Below, piece after piece: positions 21,947-31,874 of a stretch of 64,000 nucleotides of DNA; within the stretch, counting starts at the first letter, position 1, and every line of letters starts with the position of its first letter. The notes beneath the pieces are model-generated. The model did not search any database. It had not been told where the DNA came from and was given only the letters and a program-made list of their open reading frames with translations. Made by a program: the position numbers and the translations under genes. Origin of the DNA: Farysia itapuensis. Taxonomy: Eukaryota; Basidiomycota; Ustilaginomycetes; Ustilaginales; Ustilaginaceae. The stretch spans positions 62,001 through 126,000 of the forward strand of contig JALBYC010000020.1 in assembly GCA_023212645.1 (NCBI GenBank), written 5' to 3'.

Positions 21947-23608
21947 ATGGCTTCGCCATACTCCCCTTCCGAGGAGAAGAAGAATGACTCGTTCACCGGC
22001 AAGGCCGACATGGTCGCCACCCTCGAGGACGGTGTCGCCTCAGGTACCGTCAACGCCTTCGGCCAGAAGAAGGGCGAAGAGCTCAAACACTCTCTGCTTC
22101 CCCGCCACTTGGCCATGATCTCCATCGGTGGTGTCATTGGTACAGGTCTCTTCTTGGGTACCGCTTCTTCTCTCAGTCACGCTGGACCTCTTGGCTTGTG
22201 GCTGGGCTACCTTGCCATGGGCAGTGTCTGCTACTCAACCATGATGTGTCTCGGCGAGATGGTCTCCTACCTGCCTGTCCCCGGTGGTCACATCACTCTC
22301 TCACAGCGCTTTGTCGGTAAGCCCATGGCCTTCGCAATGGGATGGAACTACTGGTACAACTGGGTCATTATTCTTCCTGCCGAACTCTCTGCCGCTGCCG
22401 TTCTTATGTCTTACTGGTCCGATCTCAACCCCGCTATCTGGATCTCAATTTTCCTGGTCGTCGTTGTTGCTATCAACTGTCTCGGCACTCGCATGTACGG
22501 AGAGTGTGAATTCTGGTTCGCGAGTATCAAGGTCATCACCATTGTCGGTCTGATCATCCTCTCGATCTGCATCGACTTGGGAGTTGGCAACCAAGGCCGT
22601 CTTGGTTTCCGATTCTGGAAGAACCCCGGTCCGTTTGTTCAGTACAACGAGATTGCCGGCTCTCTCGGTCGATTCCTTGGCTTCTTCTCGGTCCTCATCA
22701 ATGCTGCCTTCTCCTTCATTGGTACCGAGATCATTGGTATCGCTGCCGCCGAATCCAAGAACCCACGCAAAGCTGTGCCAAGCGCTGTCCGAAAGGTTTG
22801 GATCCGTATCTGCCTCTTCTACTTCCTCGGCACATTCATGATCGGTCTCGTCTGCGCCTCCAACGCTCCCGACCTTACCCACGCCGGCAAGACTGCTGCT
22901 CGATCGCCCTTTGTCATTGCCATCAAGAACGCTGGTATCAAGGGTCTTCCTTCGGTCATCAACGCCGCCCTCGTCACCTCGGCCGTTTCCGCTGCCAGCT
23001 CTGATCTCTTCACTTCCAGTCGCGCCCTGTACGGTCTGGCCATCGCCGGATCTGCCCCTCGAGTGTTTGCACGAACCACCAAGCGAGGTCTTCCTTACGT
23101 CGCCGTTGGTGTCTCGATCTGCTTCTCCCTCCTCTCTTTCATGTCTATCAAGAGCGGCGCCTCGACTGTCTTTGGCTGGTTCGCCAACATGACCTCGATT
23201 GCTGGTCTCGTCACCTGGTTCTGCATCGGTGTTATGCACATCCGATTCCGCAAGGCCATGATTGTCCAGGAGCTTTCGCGCGATGTTCTGCCTTACAAGG
23301 CCGTCGCCATGCCTTACCTTGCCTACTGGACTGTTGGATCGACCGCGTTCGTCATGTTCTTCAGCGGTTGGGCTACTTTCCTCAAGGGCAACTGGTCCGT
23401 CAGCGACTTTGTCACCAACTACATTCCCATCCCCTTCTTCGTCGTTCTCTACCTCGGCAACTGGTTCATGAACCGAAACTCTGGCAACAACCACATTGCT
23501 GCCGAGGAGATCGACCTCATTACCGGCCTGCAAGAGATCCTTGACGCCGAGACCGAGGACGAGCCCCCGAAGAACCTCTGGGAGAAGGTCTGGAAGGTCA
23601 TCTCCTAA
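21947..23608 (+). CDS. Amino-acid permease (YAT/AAT family, APC superfamily)
   Basis: 553 residues, intronless, predicted 12 membrane spans in the plasma membrane. Hallmarks: soluble N-terminus of about 50 residues, then HLAMISIGGVIGTGLFLGTA (first span with the GxGLFxG substrate-backbone motif), PVPGGHITLSQRFV, the GWNYWYNW block, SFIGTEIIGIAAAESKNPRKAVP, and SDLFTSSRALYGLAIAGSAP. The C-terminal tail is acidic (DAETEDEPPKNLWEKVW). Known role of the family: proton-coupled uptake of amino acids; substrate specificity cannot be read from sequence. Codons are strongly biased to C-ending forms, more so than in the neighbours, suggesting high expression. The ATG context (ACAATGG) is good. Confidence 0.93.
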   Translation: MASPYSPSEEKKNDSFTGKADMVATLEDGVASGTVNAFGQKKGEELKHSLLPRHLAMISIGGVIGTGLFLGTASSLSHAGPLGLWLGYLAMGSVCYSTMMCLGEMVSYLPVPGGHITLSQRFVGKPMAFAMGWNYWYNWVIILPAELSAAAVLMSYWSDLNPAIWISIFLVVVVAINCLGTRMYGECEFWFASIKVITIVGLIILSICIDLGVGNQGRLGFRFWKNPGPFVQYNEIAGSLGRFLGFFSVLINAAFSFIGTEIIGIAAAESKNPRKAVPSAVRKVWIRICLFYFLGTFMIGLVCASNAPDLTHAGKTAARSPFVIAIKNAGIKGLPSVINAALVTSAVSAASSDLFTSSRALYGLAIAGSAPRVFARTTKRGLPYVAVGVSICFSLLSFMSIKSGASTVFGWFANMTSIAGLVTWFCIGVMHIRFRKAMIVQELSRDVLPYKAVAMPYLAYWTVGSTAFVMFFSGWATFLKGNWSVSDFVTNYIPIPFFVVLYLGNWFMNRNSGNNHIAAEEIDLITGLQEILDAETEDEPPKNLWEKVWKVIS

Positions 23609-23923
23609 TTCATCTTATTTTGTCACGCATGTCACGGGTCTTCTCAGTACGCACCAAAATGGGTTTTCATATGAATACAGCTATTATACCCTGTTCTTGC
23701 TTTTTGTGTGTGTCAGAAGCAGTCTCGACGTTCTCGAGTTTGCGGTTGATGTAAGCGACAATGCGTATCGCCCTCAGAGGTCTCAATTATTTTGTATAGC
23801 TGTCAATGCTACTCGTACTGCAATCGTGTATTGATCCGAGCCTCGGTCAAGCAAACGTTGCGTGGGGCTCACGATAGGAATAGAAGATATCAATTAGTTG
23901 GGATGACTGATGTTATGTATGTC
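23609..23923. other. Convergent 3' spacer between permease and FHA gene
   Basis: 315 bases of AT-richer 3' flank for both genes. No further gene or repeat recognised. Confidence 0.5.
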
Positions 23924-26900
23924 TTATCTCGCTGCTGCCGCTCGGCGGGGACGGCCGGATCTCGTAGTCGAGGCTGAAGAAGCTGCGGCCTCGTCATCGT
24001 TGGTTTCAGCTTGGCGTGAGGCCGGCTTTGCCTTTGAAGCTGCTGCTTTTGCCCGAGGTTTTCGAGCGGCGACCTCCTTTGTCGGGGATGAAGAAGGGAC
24101 TGGATCTCGAGCAGGCGTGGCGGTCGTCACCTTGCTGGTTTTACCACGAACAGCACGTTTCTTGGCGACATTTGTCTGGGTTGTCTCGTCGTCGACTTGC
24201 TCGTCTTTGGTCTCTTCGTGTTCGGAAGCTTCGTCATCGCCGAGAGCTGCGCTGGAGGAGGGCATTTCAGGACGATCAGAGCTTGGAGCTACCTCGTCTT
24301 GTGCTGCTTTGCCTCGTCGAGCTCTGGTGGATCGCGCGACGGCAGGAGCAGGTGCAGGTGTAGCCTCTTCTTCCTCTACTAGAACGGCTGCTTTGGCGCG
24401 TGTCGTCCGTTTGGCAGTCGCAGCACGACTTCGCGCCGGTTTGACAGGCGAAGGCTCTGCTGCGTCGGCGTTGTCTTGCTGAATGACTGCAGGGGGATCA
24501 GCTGCCTCCTCGGTGGCGGCTGCAGCTTCGTCCTCCGTCTCGACGTTGTCTTTCATCTTCTTGCCTCTCGGAGCTCGAGTCTTCTTGGCAGCGGGGGTTG
24601 ACACCGCTCCTTCTTCTGCGTTGACGAGTGTAGGCACTGCCGCCGAGCGGGGTTTTCGGCCCCGAGCGGATTTGCCACTGTCTGTGGCCGTGTCTTCTGC
24701 TTCGCTAGCAACTACCGTCTCGGCCGCTTTTGCCTTCTTCGGCCCCTTTCTGGTAGCTTTAGAGGGAGACGAGACGTTGGTGTCTGAAGCAGAAACTTCT
24801 GCGCCGCTTGCCGGGACTGAGTCTGCTTCGGGCGCGGGATCGTTGGGGCGCGAGGCAACTTGTTCGATCTCTGCTTCGGCATGTGTGACAGCGGGCGTCT
24901 CGACTTCGCCGGTCAATTCTTCCGCATCGTTCACGGCCTGAATCGTCTCGACGTTGTCTTGAGTAGCGACAGCCTCATCTTCAGCGTCTTCTTGGGGCTG
25001 TGCCATCATAGCCTCGTTCTGGGCATCGATAACGGAGGTGTCGAACAGGGTTACATGCAGCTCAGCCTCAAAGGCTGGACGAGGAGTTGAAGCCACCGAC
25101 CGTGTGGTGGCAGTCCGAGCTGGAGACTCAGCAGCCTGGCTTCGACGGACACTGCTGCGCGGCTTTCGAGGACTGGTCGCTGGCTTGGTGGGAGAAGACA
25201 TGAGTTGCGCCATTTCAGGATTGGCTCGCATGCGATCGTAGAGGGTGCCATACTGAGGCTTGCTAGGGCTAGACTTGCTCGGGCTCTCGCCTAGCATGGT
25301 CCCCAGGCCTTGCATGTCGGGCGTATTTGGCGCTGCAGGAGCGGAGAAAAGATGACGCAGAGTGTCAAACGCCGCTGGTGTCTGCGGCTGGACAGCAGTC
25401 GAGACAGAAGGCTTAGCGGGACTTGCCCGCACCCTGACGACACTTTCATCGTCGTCAGCTTCAGCTTCGTCCTCATCGTCTGTCATCTCGTCCTGTTCGG
25501 CATTGAACAGCTCGTTGAGTGCTTCGGCAATTTGCTCTCCTTCCTGCTGGACATCGCTTTGTGCGACAAGATCGTAACCCATAGACACTTCCGTGGACGG
25601 GAGGCCGACGTCAGACACTCTGATCAGCTTCTTGCTCTTGACCGGGGACGGCTCGCTTCGTTCGGAGCTGGAAGAGACGAGAATTCGTTCACCGGAGCCG
25701 TTGATCTGTAGGCTCACCAGAGCAGGTGTGCCGACAACAACGGGCAGCGCGGAGGGAAGCGAAGCGCGTCGACCGGACCGAGATTTCTTGGAGCTGGGCT
25801 GAGGCGTAGCGAATTGAGGCAACTTGACTGGGCTGGAATTGTACTGTCGCCTGGTGGGGGACTCAAGAAGAGACAGACTTTTGTCGACTTCATCTTCGTC
25901 CTCTTCAGTGTCTTTGCAGGGCTCTTCGCCTTCTTCGTGCTGAGCTGGCTCTTCGAAGCTGGTTTCTGGCGCAGGCTCTGTTTCCTGTTCTTCTTCCACA
26001 TGCTGTTCTGCCAGTGACGAAAGTGAGTGCTGCGACAGGTTAGAAGGCATGGACGAGCTTTTCGTCATGAAGCTCGAGGATTCTCGCAGAGCCGAAGGGG
26101 GCGGTGGCAGATACAGACGGTCAGCGTACGCCTCACTGGATCGGAGCAACGTCTGCGTGCGCAACGATACTCTGCGAAGAGTGGTCAGACTCAGTCTTGG
26201 CTTGCGCGGCAAAGGCGTGAGCCCAACAAAGTGTGACTTCTTGGTTGGAGATGGCGTCTTACTCATGCCGTATACTCGAGGTCTTTGTGGCGGTGATTCT
26301 GCTTGCACTTCCGTTTCCACTTCTGCAAAGGGAGCATCGGTGAACACGTCTTCATCATCGACATTCGCAGAAGGCGCTGGCTGTTCAGCAGGTGTCGGTG
26401 CTGGGTCTTGTCGTTCCTCAGCATAGAAGCCGAGACTGATGCCTCGGAATGGTCCAGCTCGGCCAAAGAAGCTGCTTCGACGCTTTGCACGCTTCGGGCT
26501 GCCGCTAGTTGATGAAGTAGAGGGCGAAGTGGGTTCTTCCTTCGCTGGCGAAGGCACTGCCAACTCAGCATCTGACTTAGCAGCGTTATTTTCTTCCAGC
26601 TGAGCTGTCTCGCGTTCTTCTGTAGCGTCAGAGGAATCTTGGAGCTCAAGCTCTTCCATGACGACAATGTCTTCAGCCGAATCAGCTTCTTGATCGTCTT
26701 CCGCACTCACTTCTGCTGCGTCGTGGTCACCGATCTGCTCTGAGTCTGCAGGCTGGCTGCCGAAGCTTGAGTCTTGCTCTTCAAGCATGGTGTCAAGGGG
26801 CGGCATCATGCACATCTGCTTGACGGGACTGAGAGGCCTGCTGTGCGAGTTTGAGTACAGACTGAAACTGACTTGCTTAGGTGGAGCCGTCTTGGGCATA

Positions 26901-27829
26901 TCCAGAGGAGCAGCAGCAGCCTTGCTAGGAGTGACAAATGGGTTGGCTGTAGACGAAGAGAGGCTCTTGCGACCACCTTTGGCATTGCCAGAGTCGAGTT
27001 TTGCCGAGAGCATGAACTTGTTCAGTCCGGCCACTCTACGGGCATCACGATCCAGGCTGGCCTTGCCGGGGCTCTTAGCTGGGGAGAATTTGGCTTTGAG
27101 AGGTGATCGACGAGCAGGTGTATCGATCTGAGCGCTGTTCACCAAGCTCATTCGCACACGGCGGGTCTTGCCACTTCCTACCGCCTGCGAAGCTTTTGCT
27201 GGCGATGCGAAGAGATGAGGTTCGCTGCTGATAACTGAGCTGATGTCTGGCAGTTCAAAGGTGAAGGAGCGTCGAGCAATGACGATGGAGTCTCCGCTTG
27301 AGAGCTGGTAGCGTCCCGCAGAGTCCTCCGAAGCGGGAAGCAAAAGTATCCCGTTGAGCAGAACACCACTGGCCCCAAGGACTTGAAGAAAAGCCTTCTT
27401 GTGAGTCTGATCGATTTCAATTTCAATGGTACAGTGATGTCGACTGACTTCGCTGACGAGGAAGCGAACATCGTTGTCGATGGATCTGCCCATTGTGGTG
27501 ACGAGGGTCTGTATAGGGAAGCGCTCCTTGTGTCTGCCCTTCTTGTCCAGCAAGATGAGATACGCCAGCACAGGCCCAGACTGGGTACCGGTGGAGGACG
27601 AGCTAGAAGCGGCCTGCGAAGAGGAAGGTTCTGGCTTTGAGGGTGTAGAAGGCCGAGAGGACGAGAATAGGCTTGTAAAGCTGTTGGACCTGCGAAGTGG
27701 GACGAAGGTATTAGGTCTGTTGCTAGGGCTGGATTGTTCAGCAGCCTGTGCCGACGGAGACCCCATGAGGCCAGCAAGATCGCTCGAGCTGGGGCTCATG
27801 CCAAATGAGCGGCGAAGTGAGCTGAGCAT
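23924..27829 (-). CDS. FHA-domain, AT-hook-like nuclear protein (Ki-67-like layout)
   Basis: 1301 residues, intronless. An FHA phosphothreonine-binding domain lies at about 86-195, with key residues GRS (114-116), SRHH (129-132) and LNG (158-160). Next comes a Ser/Pro region dense in S/T-P-x-K sites typical of CDK substrates (SPLKAKFSPAKSPGK and others). KQVSF at 318-322 fits the RVxF PP1-docking consensus. A long acidic middle follows, and the last 300 or so residues are Ala/Lys/Arg-rich with AT-hook-like cores (ARGRKPRS, SGRPRRA). This predicts a nuclear, DNA-associated, mitotically phosphorylated scaffold (inference). No orthologue name is claimed. It is divergent from HNT1 and convergent with the permease. 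MSPSSSDLAG, ten residues in, is an alternative start. Confidence 0.75.
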   Translation of the reverse strand: MLSSLRRSFGMSPSSSDLAGLMGSPSAQAAEQSSPSNRPNTFVPLRRSNSFTSLFSSSRPSTPSKPEPSSSQAASSSSSTGTQSGPVLAYLILLDKKGRHKERFPIQTLVTTMGRSIDNDVRFLVSEVSRHHCTIEIEIDQTHKKAFLQVLGASGVLLNGILLLPASEDSAGRYQLSSGDSIVIARRSFTFELPDISSVISSEPHLFASPAKASQAVGSGKTRRVRMSLVNSAQIDTPARRSPLKAKFSPAKSPGKASLDRDARRVAGLNKFMLSAKLDSGNAKGGRKSLSSSTANPFVTPSKAAAAPLDMPKTAPPKQVSFSLYSNSHSRPLSPVKQMCMMPPLDTMLEEQDSSFGSQPADSEQIGDHDAAEVSAEDDQEADSAEDIVVMEELELQDSSDATEERETAQLEENNAAKSDAELAVPSPAKEEPTSPSTSSTSGSPKRAKRRSSFFGRAGPFRGISLGFYAEERQDPAPTPAEQPAPSANVDDEDVFTDAPFAEVETEVQAESPPQRPRVYGMSKTPSPTKKSHFVGLTPLPRKPRLSLTTLRRVSLRTQTLLRSSEAYADRLYLPPPPSALRESSSFMTKSSSMPSNLSQHSLSSLAEQHVEEEQETEPAPETSFEEPAQHEEGEEPCKDTEEDEDEVDKSLSLLESPTRRQYNSSPVKLPQFATPQPSSKKSRSGRRASLPSALPVVVGTPALVSLQINGSGERILVSSSSERSEPSPVKSKKLIRVSDVGLPSTEVSMGYDLVAQSDVQQEGEQIAEALNELFNAEQDEMTDDEDEAEADDDESVVRVRASPAKPSVSTAVQPQTPAAFDTLRHLFSAPAAPNTPDMQGLGTMLGESPSKSSPSKPQYGTLYDRMRANPEMAQLMSSPTKPATSPRKPRSSVRRSQAAESPARTATTRSVASTPRPAFEAELHVTLFDTSVIDAQNEAMMAQPQEDAEDEAVATQDNVETIQAVNDAEELTGEVETPAVTHAEAEIEQVASRPNDPAPEADSVPASGAEVSASDTNVSSPSKATRKGPKKAKAAETVVASEAEDTATDSGKSARGRKPRSAAVPTLVNAEEGAVSTPAAKKTRAPRGKKMKDNVETEDEAAAATEEAADPPAVIQQDNADAAEPSPVKPARSRAATAKRTTRAKAAVLVEEEEATPAPAPAVARSTRARRGKAAQDEVAPSSDRPEMPSSSAALGDDEASEHEETKDEQVDDETTQTNVAKKRAVRGKTSKVTTATPARDPVPSSSPTKEVAARKPRAKAAASKAKPASRQAETNDDEAAASSASTTRSGRPRRAAAAR

Positions 27830-28155
27830 GGTAGCGGTGCAACGAGCCGACTGGTAGACAGAGTAGAATAAACTAGCTGTATGTGGTAGGATTTGATGGT
27901 ATTAGCAGCCATGTTCGACAGGAAAGAAAAACAGACAATAACACGTCGCGTACTCAAGGTCACGTGACCATTTCCATCAGCCCCGGCTTTGTTGCCCTAA
28001 CACTCAATTTTGAAAAAATGATGATGTCGTCCTCCACGTACGCACGGCTGCTGGAATGTCCGGGGAAATGTGGACAACCACTGCTGGCTCAAGACCACCA
28101 GCTCGAACCATCGCCCATCATTTTTGCCTTTGCACCCACAAGAATTCTGTTCAAG
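27830..28155. promoter_or_regulatory. Divergent promoter FHA gene / HNT1
   Basis: A 326-base spacer. It includes a CACGTG-containing string (GGTCACGTGACC, 27959-27970), a perfect 12-base palindrome of E-box/CDE1 type. The frame upstream of HNT1 is open but shows no HIT-family similarity. Confidence 0.55.
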
Positions 28156-28707
28156 ATGGCTACCAAATCGGACGCAAACTGCATTTTCTGCAAGATCATC
28201 GCCGGCCAGATCCCGTCGCTAAAGTTGCACGACTCGGACAAGACGTATGCGTTCCTTGGTAAGTTGCAAAAAGCTTTTTCGGGACAGTGCTTCAAAGCTG
28301 ACCGTGCTTACTGTGGCCCGAATAGATATCGGTCCGCTCTCGGAAGGACATGCGCTTGTGATCCCAAAATACCATGGCGCCAAGTTGCACGACATCCCAG
28401 ACGAGCACCTGGGCGAATTGCTGCCGGTTGCCAAGAAGATTGCTATCGCGTCTGGCGCCGATCAGTACAACATCTTGCAGAACAACGGGCGTCAAGCTCA
28501 TCAACTTGTGGACCACGTGCACTGTAAGTATGTCGAGGGTTTCTATTGCGCGATCAGCGTGTACTGACTGCTATGTGTACAGTCCATGTTATTCCCAAAC
28601 CCAACGCCGAGCAAGGCTTGGGCATCGAATGGCCCACCACCTCGCCTGCCAAGGAAGAGCTGGCCAAGATCCACGAGAAGATCAAGGGTCGACTAGAGAA
28701 GCTTTAA
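28156..28707 (+). CDS. HNT1: HIT-family adenosine 5'-monophosphoramidase (HINT)
   Basis: Three exons: 28156-28258, 28326-28523 and 28583-28707, giving 141 residues. Introns are 67 nt (GTAAGT...ATAG) and 59 nt (GTAAGT...ACAG). The protein has the N-terminal CIFCKIIAGQIPSLK block, DIGPLSEGHALVIPKYH, and the histidine triad HVHFHVIP, which is formed across the second splice junction and so confirms it. Known role: hydrolysis of AMP-NH2 and aminoacyl-AMP-type substrates; a small cytosolic/nuclear dimer. The length matches the family. It is convergent with PIN1 (64 bases between stops). Confidence 0.95.
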
Positions 28708-28771
28708 TTGCAGTCACACAGAGTCTCAGATGCTCAATAAAGGTTGACTACGATCTTGATTCTGGATGGTG

Positions 28772-29479
28772 TCAAGCAGTTCGGTACACGAGGTGAACAC
28801 CACTATCAGTGTCAATGATGTTGCTGAGCTCGCCGACCTTGAGACCAAAAGCGGCGTCCTCGAATGGCTTTTGCATCTGACCTCTTTGGAAGAAGCCCAG
28901 ATCACCACCTGCTTTGGCAGATGAGCAGTCGCTGGCAGTCCGAACACGTTAGTACTTTCTGGTTCTGGGCGTGAGTTGCTGGCGCTACTTACGAATGGAT
29001 ACTGGCCAGGGCCGCAAAGCTGTCTTTAGTCAGATCGGACTGAAGCTGACTGTTAAAATCGTTGAGCTGCGAGATGGCATCTTCCTTCGACCGGGTGATA
29101 TTGGCCTTTGAGATGAAGGTAGAGTCAGAATGGCACTGAAGGCGTTTTGGACAGCAACACTTACATCCTTCCACGAGCTCGGCCTTCGACTGCCGCGGTG
29201 CTTGATCAGTAAATGACTGGCTCGGACCTTGTCTGGCTTGGCCTCGGCGCTGCTAGCAGGAGCGTTGGCCGGATCAAGGTATTTGGCGCCGGGAAGGCTA
29301 CGGATTGACTCCTCGGTCTGTCCCTCCGGTATTTCCCATGTCGACGTCTGCGACTCTGAGTCGTAAAAGTACGGCAAACGGCGCGAATTACTGAATCTGA
29401 TTTCCCACTGAGCGCGCGTGAACATGAAATCGATCAGGCAAGTTCGAGGTTGTCACGCGGCATGCTGACTTACAGACAT
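28772..29479 (-). CDS. PIN1: Pin1/Ess1 WW-parvulin peptidyl-prolyl isomerase
   Basis: Four exons: 29474-29479 (6 nt, ATG TCT), 29165-29407, 28993-29105 and 28772-28931, giving 173 residues. Introns are 66, 59 and 61 nt, each with a GTAAGT donor. WW domain: [16 protein letters not shown]...STWEIPEG (3-32). PpiC-type rotamase: [60 protein letters not shown]. Known role: phospho-Ser/Thr-Pro isomerase acting on the RNA polymerase II CTD and cell-cycle proteins; essential in yeast. Every junction restores family-conserved sequence. It is divergent from the SDR gene. Confidence 0.93.
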
Positions 29480-29702
29480 GATATGTTCTCGCTGGTATGG
29501 TGAGAAAGGCGCAAGGTGTGTTGATCTTGACGAAATACAAAAATCGTGTTGGTCTGAGCGCCATTGTCAGATTGGTCGGAAACAAATTCTCCGCTCTTGT
29601 GCATTTGTGCAGCGCTACGCTCTCGGGGTTAACAACGGTTATATATACCGGGCAAAGGCGCAAAGGACAAAGAGCTTGGGAGGGACGAGTATTTGCACAA
29701 TC
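29480..29702. promoter_or_regulatory. Divergent promoter PIN1 / SDR, with TATA box
   Basis: A 223-base spacer. TATATATA at 29640-29647 lies 56 bases upstream of the SDR ATG and is the best TATA element of this region. Confidence 0.5.
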
Positions 29703-30569
29703 ATGGCAGCTCTCCAGACAGCAAAGCAGATTGTCGTAGTTTTAGGCGCCGGTCCCGGTCTTGGCTTTAGTGCGGCCAAGAAGTTCGCAGAGCAGGGACA
29801 TCCTGTAGCGCTCCTTTCGCGGTCCAAGGACAACCTTGAGCCCTTAGCATCCCAGATCAACGCACAGAGCAATGGAAACTATGGAAAGGCACTGACGTAC
29901 GCAGTCAACGCGCAGGACGAGCCTTCCATTCGCGCTGCCATCCAGCAAATCTCGTCCGACTTTGCTAGCGGAAAGGGCGGAAGTCAGCACCAGGGTGCCC
30001 ACATTCACACAGGCATTTTCAATCCTGGAGGCGGCTTTGTCATGTCCGGCTTCCTCGAAACCAAGCCAAGCCAGGTTGAAGAGGCCTTCAAGACCCAAGT
30101 GTAAGTAAATTTAATACACTATCCTGTAGGGCAGCTAGCTGACGCCATGCGCAGATTTGGAGGTTTTGTATTCTCGCAAGCTATTCTGGAGGCTATTACC
30201 TCGAGTCCAGAGTATTCCGCCGATAGCGGCCAGCGATATGCCGCCGGTAACATATTGTTGACAGGTGCTACTGCCTCACTCAAAGGTGGTCCCAAGTTCT
30301 CCGCCTTTGCATCGTCCAAGTTTGGCTTGCGAGCAATTGGTCAAAGTCTGGCCCGCGAGTGGGGTCCCAAAGGCATCCACGTTGCCCACTTTATCATTGA
30401 TGGCGTAATTGCCTCTGAGCGCATCGAAAAGTGGATGGGTAAGGAGAACCCGCCGGGTTCAAGGATGCAGGCGGACGATATTGCTCAAGTCTACCTCGAC
30501 ACGACTCGTCAACCGCGAAGCGTATGGGCATTCGAAGTGGACCTCCGCCCATCGGTAGAAAAGTGGTAG
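29703..30569 (+). CDS. Short-chain dehydrogenase-like protein, SDR_c10 type (Phe for catalytic Tyr)
   Basis: Two exons: 29703-30100 and 30155-30569 (54-nt intron, GTAAGT...GCGCAG), 270 residues. Rossmann fold start IVVVLGAGPGLGFSAAKKFA (atypical GxGxGxG-like motif), LTGATAS, and then FSAFASSKFGLRA, where the usual YxxxK is FxxxK: Lys kept, Tyr replaced. The C-terminal GIHVAHFIIDGVI block is typical. The described classical-SDR subgroup 10 has just these departures (incomplete glycine motif, Phe in place of Tyr), so this is a family trait rather than a broken gene. The reaction is unknown. It is convergent with the CaM kinase (84 bases). Confidence 0.88.
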
Positions 30570-30653
30570 AGTGGTCCACGAAATAAGAAAATGTCCAAGA
30601 GCGGGACTACAAATACACGAGTGAAGTGATGGTATCATGTGCGGATGGCTGTG

Positions 30654-31874
30654 TCACTTGTCCACCTTGAGCTTCTCGAATTGATGCGCGATTTTCGCCG
30701 AAGTCGAACGGGCAGCGCCATCGTCTGCATCATGCCAGTTTGCCTCGTCTGCATCTTCTTCGTCCTCGTCCTCACTATACAATTCCCGCCTTGTTGGTGG
30801 CGAGATAGTGCCGTGCTCTTCCTCAAAGGCGTTCATGTTGGAAACAGAGGAAGAGTTGGACATGTCACTGTTGGAGGGATTCTCAGAGTTGCGACCGTCC
30901 TGTGCGAGAGCAGCAAAGGTGCGGAACTTGGTCGAAGCTCGTACAGCCGCAATAGCCGACTTCCAACGTTTCCGATAATTCTCACGCAGACCAGCAGAGA
31001 GATCATGAGAGCTGGGTGCGTCTGTCTGTTGCTCGGCCAGCCAGGGATGCGCCATGCCCTGATCTGCTGTCAACCTTTTCTTGGGGTCGACGGTCAGACA
31101 GGACTTGACAAATTCTTTGGCTTCTTGGCTAACATTCTTCCAGTATCGGTCGTGAAACTCGACTTTGCCACGCTGTGTTTCCGCAGCCAGCGCCGCAGCG
31201 TCATCGGAGCGGAAAGGTGTGTAGCCACAGAGCATCGTGTAGGTAATGACGCCCAGACTCCACATATCGACCGCCTTTCCGTGACCCTTTTTGGCCAAGA
31301 TCTCGGGCGCAGCGTACCCAAAGCTACCGCAGACGGCTGTCAGCACTTCGTCGTCATTTTTCATGTGAGCGGCAATGCCAAAGTCGACCAGGACGACGTT
31401 GGCATCTTCCTCCTTGGTGCGGAAGAGGATGTTTTCCGGCTTGATGTCCCGATGCACAATGTTGTGGTGATGCAGATACTGGATCGCTGACAGGACAGCG
31501 CGGATGGTACGGCGTGCGTCCAGCTCGGTAAAGCGTCCGCGAGACAAGATGCGCTCGAACAACTCGCCACCGGTTGCCTCTTCAAAGACGAGGTAGTACT
31601 TGTCTTTGCTCTCAAACCAGTCGAGGAACTTGACGACATGGGGCTGATCAAGACCTTTGAGGACATCCATCTCGTCCTTTACGATTTCGTCATGGCCCTT
31701 GAGGATGCGTTTGCTTATCACCTTGACTGCTACGCCAATCGGTGGGTCTGCCGTCTTCCATAATGCAGAACGGACGACGCCAAATGTCCCTTCGCCCAGC
31801 GTAGCTTTGAACTCGTACTGCTTCTTCTTGACATACGACTCGGGCTGTTTTGCCAAAGGGTTGTGAAACGGCAT
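30654..31874 (-). CDS. CMK1: Calcium/calmodulin-dependent protein kinase (CaMKI type)
   Basis: 406 residues, intronless from the ATG at 31874; the frame extends upstream only to a GTG. The kinase domain (about 20-285) is complete: [54 protein letters not shown] and [19 protein letters not shown]. The C-terminal regulatory segment [19 protein letters not shown] (about 296-316) is a basic amphipathic helix like CaM-binding sites. An acidic tail with DEDEEDADE follows. Known role: Ca2+/CaM-activated Ser/Thr signalling in the cytoplasm. It is divergent from the ZRG17-like gene over 181 bases. Confidence 0.93.
   Translation of the reverse strand: MPFHNPLAKQPESYVKKKQYEFKATLGEGTFGVVRSALWKTADPPIGVAVKVISKRILKGHDEIVKDEMDVLKGLDQPHVVKFLDWFESKDKYYLVFEEATGGELFERILSRGRFTELDARRTIRAVLSAIQYLHHHNIVHRDIKPENILFRTKEEDANVVLVDFGIAAHMKNDDEVLTAVCGSFGYAAPEILAKKGHGKAVDMWSLGVITYTMLCGYTPFRSDDAAALAAETQRGKVEFHDRYWKNVSQEAKEFVKSCLTVDPKKRLTADQGMAHPWLAEQQTDAPSSHDLSAGLRENYRKRWKSAIAAVRASTKFRTFAALAQDGRNSENPSNSDMSNSSSVSNMNAFEEEHGTISPPTRRELYSEDEDEEDADEANWHDADDGAARSTSAKIAHQFEKLKVDK

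Noticed and set aside
22445..23533. 362-codon open frame antisense to the permease
   Set aside because: The sense strand encodes a complete APC transporter with strong codon bias, which generates long antisense frames.
27883..28155. N-terminal extension of HNT1 from an upstream start
   Set aside because: HIT proteins of this class start just before CIFCKII. The extension has no similarity and overlaps the divergent promoter palindrome.
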